The translations under genes and the position numbers were made by a program. Below, one piece after another: positions 1 to 6,188 of a DNA stretch of 46,339 nucleotides; the first letter of the stretch is position 1, and each line of letters begins with the position of its first letter. The stretch comes from Clostridia bacterium (GTDB lineage Bacteria; Bacillota; Clostridia; Oscillospirales; CAG-272): the NCBI GenBank assembly GCA_017461365.1, contig JAFTYG010000052.1, positions 1-46,339 on the forward strand. Reading direction: 5' to 3'. Below the pieces are notes generated by a model. The model ran no database searches, was not told where the DNA came from, and worked only from the letters and a program-made list of their open reading frames with translations.

Positions 1-234
1 ATGGTAAACTATAATAAAGCAGGCGCATGGACGTTGATAGTACATATGATAGCAGGCGCTCTGTGGGGGCTATTACGCGGAGTGGTCGTTGTTATCGCTA
101 ACTTTGCCGCCGCGCAGGGCTTCTGGGCGGTAGTAGGCGCGATTTTAGCGGCTCTGTTTATATTTGCGCTGAATATCCTTGCGTGGGCAATAGGAGTGTT
201 CGTATCATTCGGCTTTTACGATGACAATGCCTGA
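1..234 (+). CDS. Small two-helix membrane protein, unknown function
   Basis: This 77-residue product is almost wholly hydrophobic. It has two probable transmembrane segments at about residues 9-35 and 38-70, rich in Gly, Ala and Val, and a short polar tail ending DDNA. The ATG is the first base of the window, so I cannot see a ribosome binding site, and the true start may lie upstream. It ends 12 bp before the transglutaminase-like gene and probably shares its transcript. I do not recognise a family. The small size and the helix pair would suit a membrane accessory peptide, but that is inference. Confidence 0.55.
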   Translation: MVNYNKAGAWTLIVHMIAGALWGLLRGVVVVIANFAAAQGFWAVVGAILAALFIFALNILAWAIGVFVSFGFYDDNA

Positions 235-246
235 ACCCGAACAGAT

Positions 247-1194
247 ATGACAAAAAACGAGTATTATCAAAGCATAGTTAAGTCTCTTGTAAATTACGAA
301 ACGGAGATCAGAGCAGATGGTGCAATAGACTCAAAAAGTGTCGATGATATTATGTATTACGTAAAATCCATCGATCCGTCGCTCTTTCACGTTGGCAGCC
401 TGCAGGTGGCGGTGTCAATGCTCGGGAATATAATTATACATCCCGAATATTTGTATTCCGAGGCTGAGTATAAGTCACTGAAAAAGCAAATATCCGAAAA
501 AATACGCCCCGTGAAGCAGTATTTGGCAACTCTATCGAACGATGCGGAAAAAGAGAAATATGTACACGACTACGTATGCCGTTCGGTACGGTATTCGGAT
601 AACGGACTTGTATCGCATCTCCTTGTAGGTCCGCTTCTTTACGGAGAGGGCGTGTGCGACGGTATATCTCAATCGGTACAGCTTTTGCTGAAATCGTGCG
701 GAGTGAAAAGCTATATGGTTACGGGTAGCGCGTATAACAGACATCATACCAATGACGGAGCGCACGCATGGAACGTCGTATGCATCGACGGAAGGTGGTA
801 TCATCTTGACGTGACCTTTGACCTTGGAGTGAGCTCGGATTTTCTGAAATACGATTATTATAATCTGACCACAAATCAGATACTTGCAGACCATGTAATA
901 GATTATGCTCCGATAGACTGCAAAAGGGAATGTGTTCACGTTGGCGATTATTACACACAAAGAAAATTGTGCTTTTCGGATTATGATACTCTCAAACGCT
1001 ACTTTCGTCATGTCTTTACTAAACGCAAAGAGCACGTACAGCTACGGATGAGTGCAAGCTACAGCGAAGCGCTGAAAAATGACGTTGTTTTCGTTTGGAA
1101 CAGCGTTGCGAGAGAAATGAACCTCACAATGCGTTCGGGTATGTCGGTAAATGAATTTCAAAGCGTCTTTGCGTGGGACGTGCAATATTTTTGA
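247..1194 (+). CDS. Transglutaminase-fold (cysteine peptidase-like) protein
   Basis: The 315-residue protein carries the three blocks of the transglutaminase-like superfamily: Cys137 in GEGVCDG, His173 in HAWNVV and Asp188 in YHLDVTFD, in the expected order and spacing for a Cys-His-Asp triad. An N-terminal region of about 100 residues is helical and polar. There is no signal peptide, so it is probably cytoplasmic unless exported another way. Bacterial members of this fold act mostly as peptidases or amidases rather than cross-linking enzymes, and the substrate cannot be told from sequence. It follows the small membrane protein by 12 bp, which suggests a two-gene unit. A rho-independent terminator lies downstream at 1285-1326. 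Confidence 0.75.
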   Translation: MTKNEYYQSIVKSLVNYETEIRADGAIDSKSVDDIMYYVKSIDPSLFHVGSLQVAVSMLGNIIIHPEYLYSEAEYKSLKKQISEKIRPVKQYLATLSNDAEKEKYVHDYVCRSVRYSDNGLVSHLLVGPLLYGEGVCDGISQSVQLLLKSCGVKSYMVTGSAYNRHHTNDGAHAWNVVCIDGRWYHLDVTFDLGVSSDFLKYDYYNLTTNQILADHVIDYAPIDCKRECVHVGDYYTQRKLCFSDYDTLKRYFRHVFTKRKEHVQLRMSASYSEALKNDVVFVWNSVAREMNLTMRSGMSVNEFQSVFAWDVQYF

Positions 1195-1284
1195 GCCGAA
1201 AAGCGGAACCGTATGTCCAATATTGAGATAAAACGTAGCAACAAAATAAAAAAGCAGTATAAAAGAAATATGAACCTATAATTA

Positions 1285-1326
1285 CCGCGTCTTGATTTTA
1301 CGACCTTTCGGGACGCGGCAATTTTT
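1285..1326 (+). terminator. Intrinsic terminator after the transglutaminase-like gene
   Basis: The arms CCGCGTC (1285-1291) and GACGCGG (1312-1318) pair perfectly around a 20-nt loop and are followed by CAATTTTTATT. This ends the first transcript before the tRNA promoter. Confidence 0.65.
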
Positions 1327-1360
1327 ATTGAGAAATAAAAAAGAATATTTCGTTTTTCTA

Positions 1361-1389
1361 TTGACAAATCGCATATTTTGTGATAAAAT
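1361..1389 (+). promoter_or_regulatory. Promoter of tRNA-Leu
   Basis: TTGACA (1361-1366), a 17-bp spacer and TAAAAT (1384-1389), with TGA just before the -10 (extended -10). It is 12 bp upstream of the mature tRNA 5' end. Confidence 0.85.
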
Positions 1390-1401
1390 AATGTGCGTTA
1401 C

Positions 1402-1488
1402 GCGGGTATGGCGGAATTGGCAGACGCGCTAGATTCAGGTTCTAGTGGGGGCAACTTCGTGCAGGTTCAACTCCTGTTACCCGCACCA
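1402..1488 (+). tRNA. tRNA-Leu(CAG)
   Basis: This is an 87-nt class II tRNA with encoded CCA. The acceptor GCGGGTA (1402-1408) pairs with TACCCGC (1478-1484), A1485 is the discriminator and CCA occupies 1486-1488. The anticodon stem is CTAGA (1429-1433) with TCTAG (1441-1445); loop 1434-1440 holds anticodon CAG at 1436-1438, reading CUG. A long variable arm follows, and the T arm is GCAGG/CCTGT around TTCAACT. Nucleotides 1435-1488, from the anticodon loop to CCA, recur in decayed form at 5534-5587. The gene is therefore a likely integration site for the segment immediately downstream. Confidence 0.97.
1435..1488 (+). repeat. Direct repeat, left copy (attL-like), 3' part of tRNA-Leu
   Basis: The 54 nt from the anticodon loop to the CCA end match 5534-5587 without gaps at 49 of 54 positions. 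Collinear but weaker similarity runs on through the terminator that follows. Starting at the anticodon loop is typical of attachment cores used by one group of tRNA-targeting tyrosine recombinases. Confidence 0.8.
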
Positions 1489-1490
1489 GT

Positions 1491-1537
1491 CGGCAGTGCC
1501 GACAGCCAATGTCGCTGTTTGTACTGCCGAATTTTTT
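1491..1537 (+). terminator. Intrinsic terminator of tRNA-Leu
   Basis: CGGCAGT (1491-1497) pairs with ACTGCCG (1523-1529), followed by AATTTTTTATT. The tail TTTTTATTCA (1533-1542) is found unchanged after the pseudo-tRNA terminator at 5631-5640. Confidence 0.85.
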
Positions 1538-1584
1538 ATTCAGCACCCGATAACGAGGTTTGCTATAAACGCTCGTACCCAAAA

Positions 1585-1617
1585 TCGACAAACCTCTGTC
1601 GAGATTTGTCGATTTTT
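1585..1617 (+). terminator. Second hairpin terminator downstream of tRNA-Leu
   Basis: TCGACAAA (1585-1592) pairs with TTTGTCGA (1605-1612), and an inner CTC/GAG pair closes a 4-nt loop. Five T residues follow at 1613-1617. Confidence 0.65.
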
Positions 1618-1650
1618 ACTTCTTCACCATTCACTCTTCACTAAAAAATC

Positions 1651-1685
1651 AGCCTTGAAAACACTACGTTTTCGAGGCTTTTATT
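1651..1685 (+). terminator. Third hairpin terminator before the epimerase promoter
   Basis: The 12-bp arms 1651-1662 and 1668-1679 (AGCCTTGAAAAC with GTTTTCGAGGCT) pair with one T-G wobble around a 5-nt loop. TTTTATTTTA follows. With the two preceding hairpins it insulates the cargo operon from tRNA transcription. Confidence 0.75.
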
Positions 1686-1701
1686 TTATATTTCCAATGA
1701 T

Positions 1702-1741
1702 AATTATTTTCAAAAAAAATAATATTGACAATTATTTTCAA
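1702..1741 (+). promoter_or_regulatory. Candidate operator: paired 12-bp direct repeats
   Basis: AATTATTTTCAA occurs exactly at 1702-1713 and again at 1730-1741, 28 bp apart. The second copy fills most of the spacer between the -35 and -10 boxes of the epimerase promoter, so a protein bound there would block RNA polymerase. The RpiR regulator encoded in the same operon is the obvious candidate ligand-responsive binder. That link is inference. Confidence 0.5.
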
Positions 1742-1753
1742 TTATGCTATAAT
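1725..1753 (+). promoter_or_regulatory. Consensus promoter of the AGE-rpiR-nanA-SGNH operon
   Basis: TTGACA (1725-1730), 17-bp spacer, TATAAT (1748-1753) with an extended TGC before it. Both hexamers are perfect, so repression rather than weak initiation probably sets expression. Confidence 0.88.
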
Positions 1754-1784
1754 AATTGCGATGATAATGAAAGGATGTTCTGTT

Positions 1785-2987
1785 ATGAATAAACAAAAGC
1801 TTCGATCCGTCAGAAGCTCGGTTCGTGAGCAACTTGACGGATGTATAAATTTTTGGCTTAACAATGGTATGGACAAAATAAACGGCGGAGTATATACCTG
1901 CCTTGACCGAAGCGGCAAGGTATATTCCACCGACAAGAGCGTTTGGATGCAGGGACGCTGTGCATGGACATTCTCTTGGCTCTGCAAGGTGTATGGCATC
2001 AATGAGGAGTGGTTAAACGCAGCAAAGAGTTGCCTCGACTTCATGGAAAAATACTGCATCAACCGCGAGGCTGGCGACCGTATGTACTTTACAGTCACCG
2101 CTGACGGTAAGCCCCTGCGTCAAAGAAGATATTTTTACTCCGAGACATTCTACTCTATGGCAAACGCCGAATATTACGGTATCACAGGAGAAAAGGAATA
2201 TCTTGACCGCGCAATCAGAGCTTACAACACCTATTGGGAGCTTTGGCACGGTGCTTACGATCCCACGGGACTTGGACCTAAGAGTATCCCCGAAACACGC
2301 ACGGGACGCTCATTTGGATACCCAATGATCTACCTCAATATGACCTCTATTTTATCAAGAGTCGATCCCGAGCATGCAGAGCTTTATGATTCCCGTGCCG
2401 AAGCGTGTATCGAGGATATTTTCAAATATCACGTTCATCCCGAGCTGAAATGTCTTCTTGAAAACGTAGGTCCTGACGGTGAGGCGAGACTTGATTTCAC
2501 CGACGGTCGTATCATCAATCCGGGACACGATATTGAAGGTGTGTGGTTTATTCTGGAATACGCCAAGCGTAAAGGAAGACATGAGCTCGTTGAAGCGTGC
2601 GAGGAGATATTCGTAAATGCCTTTGAAGGTGGTTGGGATAAGGAATACGGAGGACTGCTTTACTTTATCGACGCCCTCGGACTGCCTCCCGAATCCTACG
2701 AGCATGACATGAAGCTTTGGTGGCCTCATAACGAGATTCTTATCGCCTCGCTGATGCTCTACAGAGACACAGGAAAAGAAAAATATCTTGATTATTTCCA
2801 CAAAACCTTTTATTACTGCCTTGAGCATTTTTATGATAAGGAGTACGGAGAGTGGTACGGCTATCTCCGTCGTGACGGTCTGCCTACTATGCCTCCCTGC
2901 AAGGGATCTACCTTCAAGGGACCCTTTCACCTTCCGAGAATGCTCGGCATGGTAGACATAATGTTGGGTGAAATATTAGGAGAATGA
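1785..2987 (+). CDS. N-acylglucosamine 2-epimerase (AGE/RnBP family)
   Basis: This 400-residue (alpha/alpha)6-barrel protein interconverts N-acetylmannosamine and N-acetylglucosamine, or related sugars. Three histidines at family active-site positions are visible: His248 in NPGHDIEG, His315 in WWPHNE and His382 in GPFHLPRM. The start at 1785 (MNKQKL) is preferred over in-frame codons further upstream because it follows GAAAGG with normal spacing, gives the usual family length, and lies downstream of the -10 box. The gene overlaps rpiR by four bases (ATGA). With the lyase downstream it would complete a route from sialic acid to GlcNAc without a ManNAc kinase. Other AGE members act on cellobiose or mannose, so substrate rests partly on context. 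Confidence 0.85.
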   Translation: MNKQKLRSVRSSVREQLDGCINFWLNNGMDKINGGVYTCLDRSGKVYSTDKSVWMQGRCAWTFSWLCKVYGINEEWLNAAKSCLDFMEKYCINREAGDRMYFTVTADGKPLRQRRYFYSETFYSMANAEYYGITGEKEYLDRAIRAYNTYWELWHGAYDPTGLGPKSIPETRTGRSFGYPMIYLNMTSILSRVDPEHAELYDSRAEACIEDIFKYHVHPELKCLLENVGPDGEARLDFTDGRIINPGHDIEGVWFILEYAKRKGRHELVEACEEIFVNAFEGGWDKEYGGLLYFIDALGLPPESYEHDMKLWWPHNEILIASLMLYRDTGKEKYLDYFHKTFYYCLEHFYDKEYGEWYGYLRRDGLPTMPPCKGSTFKGPFHLPRMLGMVDIMLGEILGE

Positions 2988-3832
2988 TTGTGACACACAA
3001 CAATATAATCAATAAGATCCGCTCACGGTATTATAGCCTCAGTCCCGCAGAACAAAAGGTGGCAAATTATGTTTTAAGTAATCACGAAAAAATACAGTTC
3101 ATGTCTATTTCCGAGCTTGCGGAGCTTGTTGAGGTTTCCGATGCCACAGTTACCCGCTTTTGTCGAAGCCTCGGTCTTAAAGGATTTAACCTATTTAAGA
3201 TTGAGCTTGCAACGGCTATCGCCGAAACGCGCGCTCCCTCGATTCAAGAAAAAGCAGACGGTGTTCTCACAAGCGGAGAGGAAAGCGCGGCAGACTCAAA
3301 GAAGGCGATCGATGAAACTATCTCGCTGTTGGATAAGGATGCTATTAAACAAGTGATCGATCTTTTCGGGCTCGCTGACAGAGTACTGTGTGCAGGATCG
3401 GGCGGCAGTATGAGGATTGCAAATGAATGTGCGCACCTGTTTTCCATTGTTGAACCCAAATTTCTGGCTGTAACCGATTTTCATTCTCAAATATCTGCAA
3501 TTGCCACCATGAAGAAAAACGACGTCCTTCTTCTGATCTCCTACTCGGGTGCTACCATAAATGGAATGGAACTTTTGGAACTGACGAAAAAATTGGGGAT
3601 CAAAAGCATCCTCATTACGAGATTTAAAAGATCTCCCTTGGCAAAGCTGGCAGATGTTACACTCTGTTGCGGTTCCAATGAAGGACCTTATCAAATGGGT
3701 TCTATTGCCGCAAAAATCGCACTTTTAACTTTGGGCGACGTAATATTCAGAGAATATCGAAAAGAAAACGCCGAGACGGCTGAGGAAAATATCAAACGGG
3801 TAGCTTCTGCATTATCCGATAAACATTTATAA
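2984..3832 (+). CDS. RpiR-family transcriptional regulator (HTH + SIS)
   Basis: The 282-residue protein has the two-domain plan of the family. An N-terminal helix-turn-helix (about residues 1-80) shows the typical SLSPAEQKVANYVL and SDATVTRFCRSLGLKGF stretches. A C-terminal SIS sugar-phosphate-binding domain (about 125-265) carries GSGGSMRIA and ISYSGAT. Such regulators sense phosphosugars or amino sugars and usually control the operon that encodes them. Here the gene is translationally coupled to the epimerase and 18 bp before the aldolase, and direct repeats in the operon promoter are candidate binding sites. The inducer is likely a sialic acid breakdown product, by context. Confidence 0.9.
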   Translation: MIVTHNNIINKIRSRYYSLSPAEQKVANYVLSNHEKIQFMSISELAELVEVSDATVTRFCRSLGLKGFNLFKIELATAIAETRAPSIQEKADGVLTSGEESAADSKKAIDETISLLDKDAIKQVIDLFGLADRVLCAGSGGSMRIANECAHLFSIVEPKFLAVTDFHSQISAIATMKKNDVLLLISYSGATINGMELLELTKKLGIKSILITRFKRSPLAKLADVTLCCGSNEGPYQMGSIAAKIALLTLGDVIFREYRKENAETAEENIKRVASALSDKHL

Positions 3833-3850
3833 AATAATAAGGAGTCCATT

Positions 3851-4780
3851 ATGACAAACATCAAAAAATATCAGGGAGTTATTCCCGCGTTTTACGCTTG
3901 CTATGACAAAAATGGAAACGTTTCTACTGAAGCGGTTGAAACGTACACGAAATGGCTTGTTGCCAAAGGAGTAAAAGGAATATACGTGGGCGGCTCCTCG
4001 GGCGAGTGTATTTATCAAAGCGTTTCCGAGAGAAAGCAAATACTTGAACATGCGGTAAAGGCGGCAGACGGCAAGCTGACCGTCATTGCTCACGTTGCCT
4101 GTAACAATACAAGAGACAGTATGGAGTTAGCTACCCATGCGGAAAGTCTCGGTGTTGATGCGATCGCTGCAATTCCACCGATCTATTTCAAGCTTCCCGA
4201 TCACGCCATCGCGAGCTATTGGAACGACATATCCTCAGCCGCGCCAAAAACCGATTTCATTATCTACAATATCCCACAGCTTGCGGGAGTTGCCCTCACC
4301 CCCTCTCTGCTTTGTGAGATGTTAAAAAATCCTCGTGTGATCGGCGTAAAGAACAGCTCTATGCCCACAATGGACATTCAGCAGTTCAAGTACGAGGGCA
4401 CGCAAGGAGGCCGCGATTTTGTCGTATTAAACGGCCCTGACGAGCAGTTTATCAGCGGGCTCATCATCGGTGCCGACGGTGGCATCGGAGGTACTTATTC
4501 CGTCATGCCCGAGCTTTATCTCAAGCTTTTCGAGCTCTTCAAAAATGGTGACCTTGAAACCGCCTGCGCTCTCCAACATACGCTCAACAACATCATATAT
4601 AAGCTCTGCTCGGGAAAAGGAAATTTGTACGCTATGATCAAGGCTACTCTTAAAAAACGTGAAGGACTTGATCTTGGCGGAGTACGTCCTCCCCTTGCCA
4701 ACCTCTTCGATGGAGATATGCCCATCGTGGATGAGGCAGCGACTATGATCGACGAGGCTATCAAAAAATACATAGGATAA
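3851..4780 (+). CDS. nanA: N-acetylneuraminate lyase-like aldolase (DHDPS/NAL family)
   Basis: This 309-residue TIM-barrel class I aldolase would cleave N-acetylneuraminate to N-acetylmannosamine and pyruvate. Family landmarks are the carboxylate-binding GGSSGE (47-52), Tyr139 in YNIP and the Schiff-base Lys167 in GVKNSS; these sit two residues from the E. coli NanA positions Tyr137 and Lys165. GADGGIGGTYS also resembles the lyase subgroup more than dihydrodipicolinate synthase. The start follows AAGGAG at good spacing. The epimerase neighbour supports a sialic acid role, but other members of the superfamily act on different keto acids, so the substrate is not proven. Confidence 0.8.
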   Translation: MTNIKKYQGVIPAFYACYDKNGNVSTEAVETYTKWLVAKGVKGIYVGGSSGECIYQSVSERKQILEHAVKAADGKLTVIAHVACNNTRDSMELATHAESLGVDAIAAIPPIYFKLPDHAIASYWNDISSAAPKTDFIIYNIPQLAGVALTPSLLCEMLKNPRVIGVKNSSMPTMDIQQFKYEGTQGGRDFVVLNGPDEQFISGLIIGADGGIGGTYSVMPELYLKLFELFKNGDLETACALQHTLNNIIYKLCSGKGNLYAMIKATLKKREGLDLGGVRPPLANLFDGDMPIVDEAATMIDEAIKKYIG

Positions 4781-4791
4781 GAAACGGTATA

Positions 4792-5433
4792 ATGAAAAAA
4801 CATATTTTATGCTTTGGTGATTCCAATACCCACGGATACTGTGCCGATCCTACCGATTGTGCAAGGGGCGGTAACCGATTCAACGAAAACGAGCGTTGGA
4901 CCTGCCTTTTGCAAAAGCTTCTGGGTGACGAATATCTTGTAATAGAGGAAGGGCTCGGCGGAAGGACCACCGTATATGACGATCCGTATCACGAGGGGCT
5001 GTCAGGGCTTGATTATATTGCTCCCTGTCTTCTCACTCACGAGCCTGTCGACCTATTGATCATTATGCTGGGAACCAACGACACAAAGGCTCGTTTCAAC
5101 GCAAGCGCCCCCTGCATCAGTCTTGGTCTTCAGCGTCTCATCGAAAAAGCAAAATCAACACCCGCATGGAGTGGAAGCAAACCCAACATTTTAGTAATTG
5201 CTCCTCCGCACATTCACGAAGAATTTAACGACTCGTATATGGGCGATGGCTGTATTGAAAAATCCCGCGAGCTGGCAAGATATTACGAAAACGTCTGTAA
5301 GAACAACGGATGTGATTTCCTTGATGCCGAGGGAGTTGCGGAGTTCAACCAAAAAGACCATATGCATCTTAGTAAAAAGGGACATTCTGATCTTGCTAAC
5401 ACGCTCAGTAAGATCGTCCCAACGCTTGTATAG
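4792..5433 (+). CDS. SGNH/GDSL hydrolase, possible sialate or sugar O-acetylesterase
   Basis: The 213-residue protein shows all SGNH blocks: GDSN with nucleophile Ser11, the block II glycine in GLGGRT, GTND (block III) and the Asp189/His192 pair in DHMHLSKKGH (block V). There is no signal peptide, so it is cytoplasmic. It begins 11 bp after the lyase and is the last gene of the operon. Relatives are arylesterases and carbohydrate deacetylases. In this context, removal of O-acetyl groups from imported sialic acid is a reasonable guess, because the lyase acts poorly on O-acetylated forms. The ribosome binding site is weak, and translation may depend on coupling. Confidence 0.75.
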   Translation: MKKHILCFGDSNTHGYCADPTDCARGGNRFNENERWTCLLQKLLGDEYLVIEEGLGGRTTVYDDPYHEGLSGLDYIAPCLLTHEPVDLLIIMLGTNDTKARFNASAPCISLGLQRLIEKAKSTPAWSGSKPNILVIAPPHIHEEFNDSYMGDGCIEKSRELARYYENVCKNNGCDFLDAEGVAEFNQKDHMHLSKKGHSDLANTLSKIVPTLV

Positions 5434-5533
5434 ATGAATGAAATATAATTGAAGTTTGTAATGACGGAAAAGCAAAAAGACCACAAAAACCTTTCACCAA
5501 GTGTGACGGCGTGTCACCAAAGTGACACAACCC
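5434..5533. other. Island right-hand spacer, no gene
   Basis: These 100 bp after the esterase hold a perfect inverted repeat GTGTCAC (5511-5517) / GTGACAC (5522-5528) around CAAA, with no T run, so it is not a classic terminator. It sits against the pseudo-tRNA and could be a remnant of recombinase arm sites or simply an mRNA end structure. Nothing else is recognisable. Confidence 0.4.
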
Positions 5534-5587
5534 TCAGGTTCTGGTGAGGGCAACTTCGTGCAGGTTAAACTCCTGTTAACCGCACAA
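5534..5587 (+). pseudogene. tRNA-Leu 3'-half remnant (attR-like)
   Basis: The 54 nt match tRNA-Leu 1435-1488 at 49 positions without a gap, from the anticodon loop through the variable and T arms to the 3' end. The five changes include the T-loop C (TTCAACT becomes TTAAACT), an acceptor base and CCA to CAA, and there is no 5' half. It cannot fold as a functional tRNA. It is best read as the displaced 3' end of the original gene after integration. Confidence 0.85.
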
Positions 5588-5591
5588 TCAT

Positions 5592-5635
5592 GCAGTGTCG
5601 GTCTCCAAATCGGGGACTGTCACTGCTTGCTTTTT
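5592..5635 (+). terminator. Terminator behind the pseudo-tRNA, end of the island operon
   Basis: GCAGTG (5592-5597) pairs with CACTGC (5621-5626). The stem continues through CGGTCTCC with GGGGACTG, with one mismatch and two G-T pairs, around a 5-nt loop. TTGCTTTTTATT follows. Position and tail mirror the terminator at 1491-1537, so it was probably the tRNA terminator of the displaced copy. Confidence 0.8.
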
Positions 5636-5673
5636 ATTCATACCGCGATTGTGAATTTCGTTATGAACATTTC

Positions 5674-5709
5674 TAAAAAAAGCAGGTAAAGCCGTGTTGC
5701 TTTACCTGC
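5674..5709 (-). terminator. Intrinsic terminator of the SASP gene
   Basis: The perfect 11-bp arms GCAGGTAAAGC (5682-5692) and GCTTTACCTGC (5699-5709) surround a 6-nt loop. On the minus strand the stem is followed by seven T residues (A run 5675-5681). It ends transcription coming from 6013. The stretch 5710-5809 between it and the gene shows nothing I recognise. Confidence 0.9.
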
Positions 5710-5809
5710 CTACCGTTTTCCTTGGGCTTACGGCAAACCCATAACCGCCGTTTATCGATTACCGTTTACCGACGGTACGATCCCACCCATGTCGGGAGGT
5801 TTCATTCAG

Positions 5810-6013
5810 TTATTTTGCAGAGCCCTTGATCGAGTTCTCATAGCTCTCGACCATCTTCTTTACCATCTGACCGCCGATGCTTCCTGCCTGACGCGCTGTA
5901 AGGTCACCGTTGTAACCCTGATTGAGGTTTACGCCCACTTCGTTTGCAGCCTGCATCTTAAACTGGTTAAGTGCTTCCTTTGCCTCGGGAACGAGCTTCT
6001 TGTTGCTTGCCAT
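5810..6013 (-). CDS. Alpha/beta-type small acid-soluble spore protein
   Basis: The 67-residue product matches the SASP family that coats and protects spore DNA. It has an N-terminal helix with LVPEAKEALNQFK, the conserved ANEVGVNL block and the C-terminal GDLTARQAGSIGGQMVKKM helix. Length is normal. AGGAGA lies at good spacing before the ATG. It is monocistronic with its own terminator. Expression would be expected in the forespore under sigma-G, but I could not pick out a convincing sigma-G promoter in the AT-rich upstream region (6014-6110). The gene shows that the organism forms spores or descends from a spore former. Confidence 0.93.
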   Translation of the reverse strand: MASNKKLVPEAKEALNQFKMQAANEVGVNLNQGYNGDLTARQAGSIGGQMVKKMVESYENSIKGSAK

Positions 6014-6188
6014 AATTTTTTCTCCTCTGTTTTGAACAGTTACATTTGTCTTTACACACTAAAGAACAACGCAAGCGTTCAAAATTCTATAATCTATTTT
6101 AATTGAGCTTGCAGGATATTTCCCGTTCGCTCTGATATTATTGTTGACAGAAGAATTCAAAATATTAAAGGCAATTTTTTACTCTTTT

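Larger units (their letters stand above)
1489..5587 (+). mobile_element. Putative cargo-only genomic island inserted at the tRNA-Leu 3' end
   Basis: The segment starts right after the intact tRNA-Leu and ends in a degraded copy of its 3' half, the footprint left by site-specific integration. Inside are one consensus promoter and four co-directional genes: AGE epimerase, RpiR regulator, NanA-like lyase and SGNH esterase. I find no integrase, excisionase, transposase or replication gene in any frame, so the element is either decayed, mobilised by a recombinase elsewhere, or the result of a segmental duplication around tandem tRNA genes. By eye its genes use ATC/ATT for Ile more, and ATA less, than the flanking genes, which fits foreign origin but was not computed. 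Confidence 0.6.

Noticed and set aside
532-1035. 167-codon minus-strand frame opposite the transglutaminase-like gene
   Set aside because: No ribosome binding site, no recognisable protein, and the plus-strand gene has an intact catalytic triad.
1725-1784. Longer start for the epimerase at 1725
   Set aside because: That codon is inside the -35 box of the promoter. The start at 1785 has a ribosome binding site and the family length.
5531-5587. Second functional tRNA-Leu
   Set aside because: There is no 5' half, D arm or acceptor partner, the T-loop C is changed and CCA is CAA. It is kept only as a remnant and possible attachment site.
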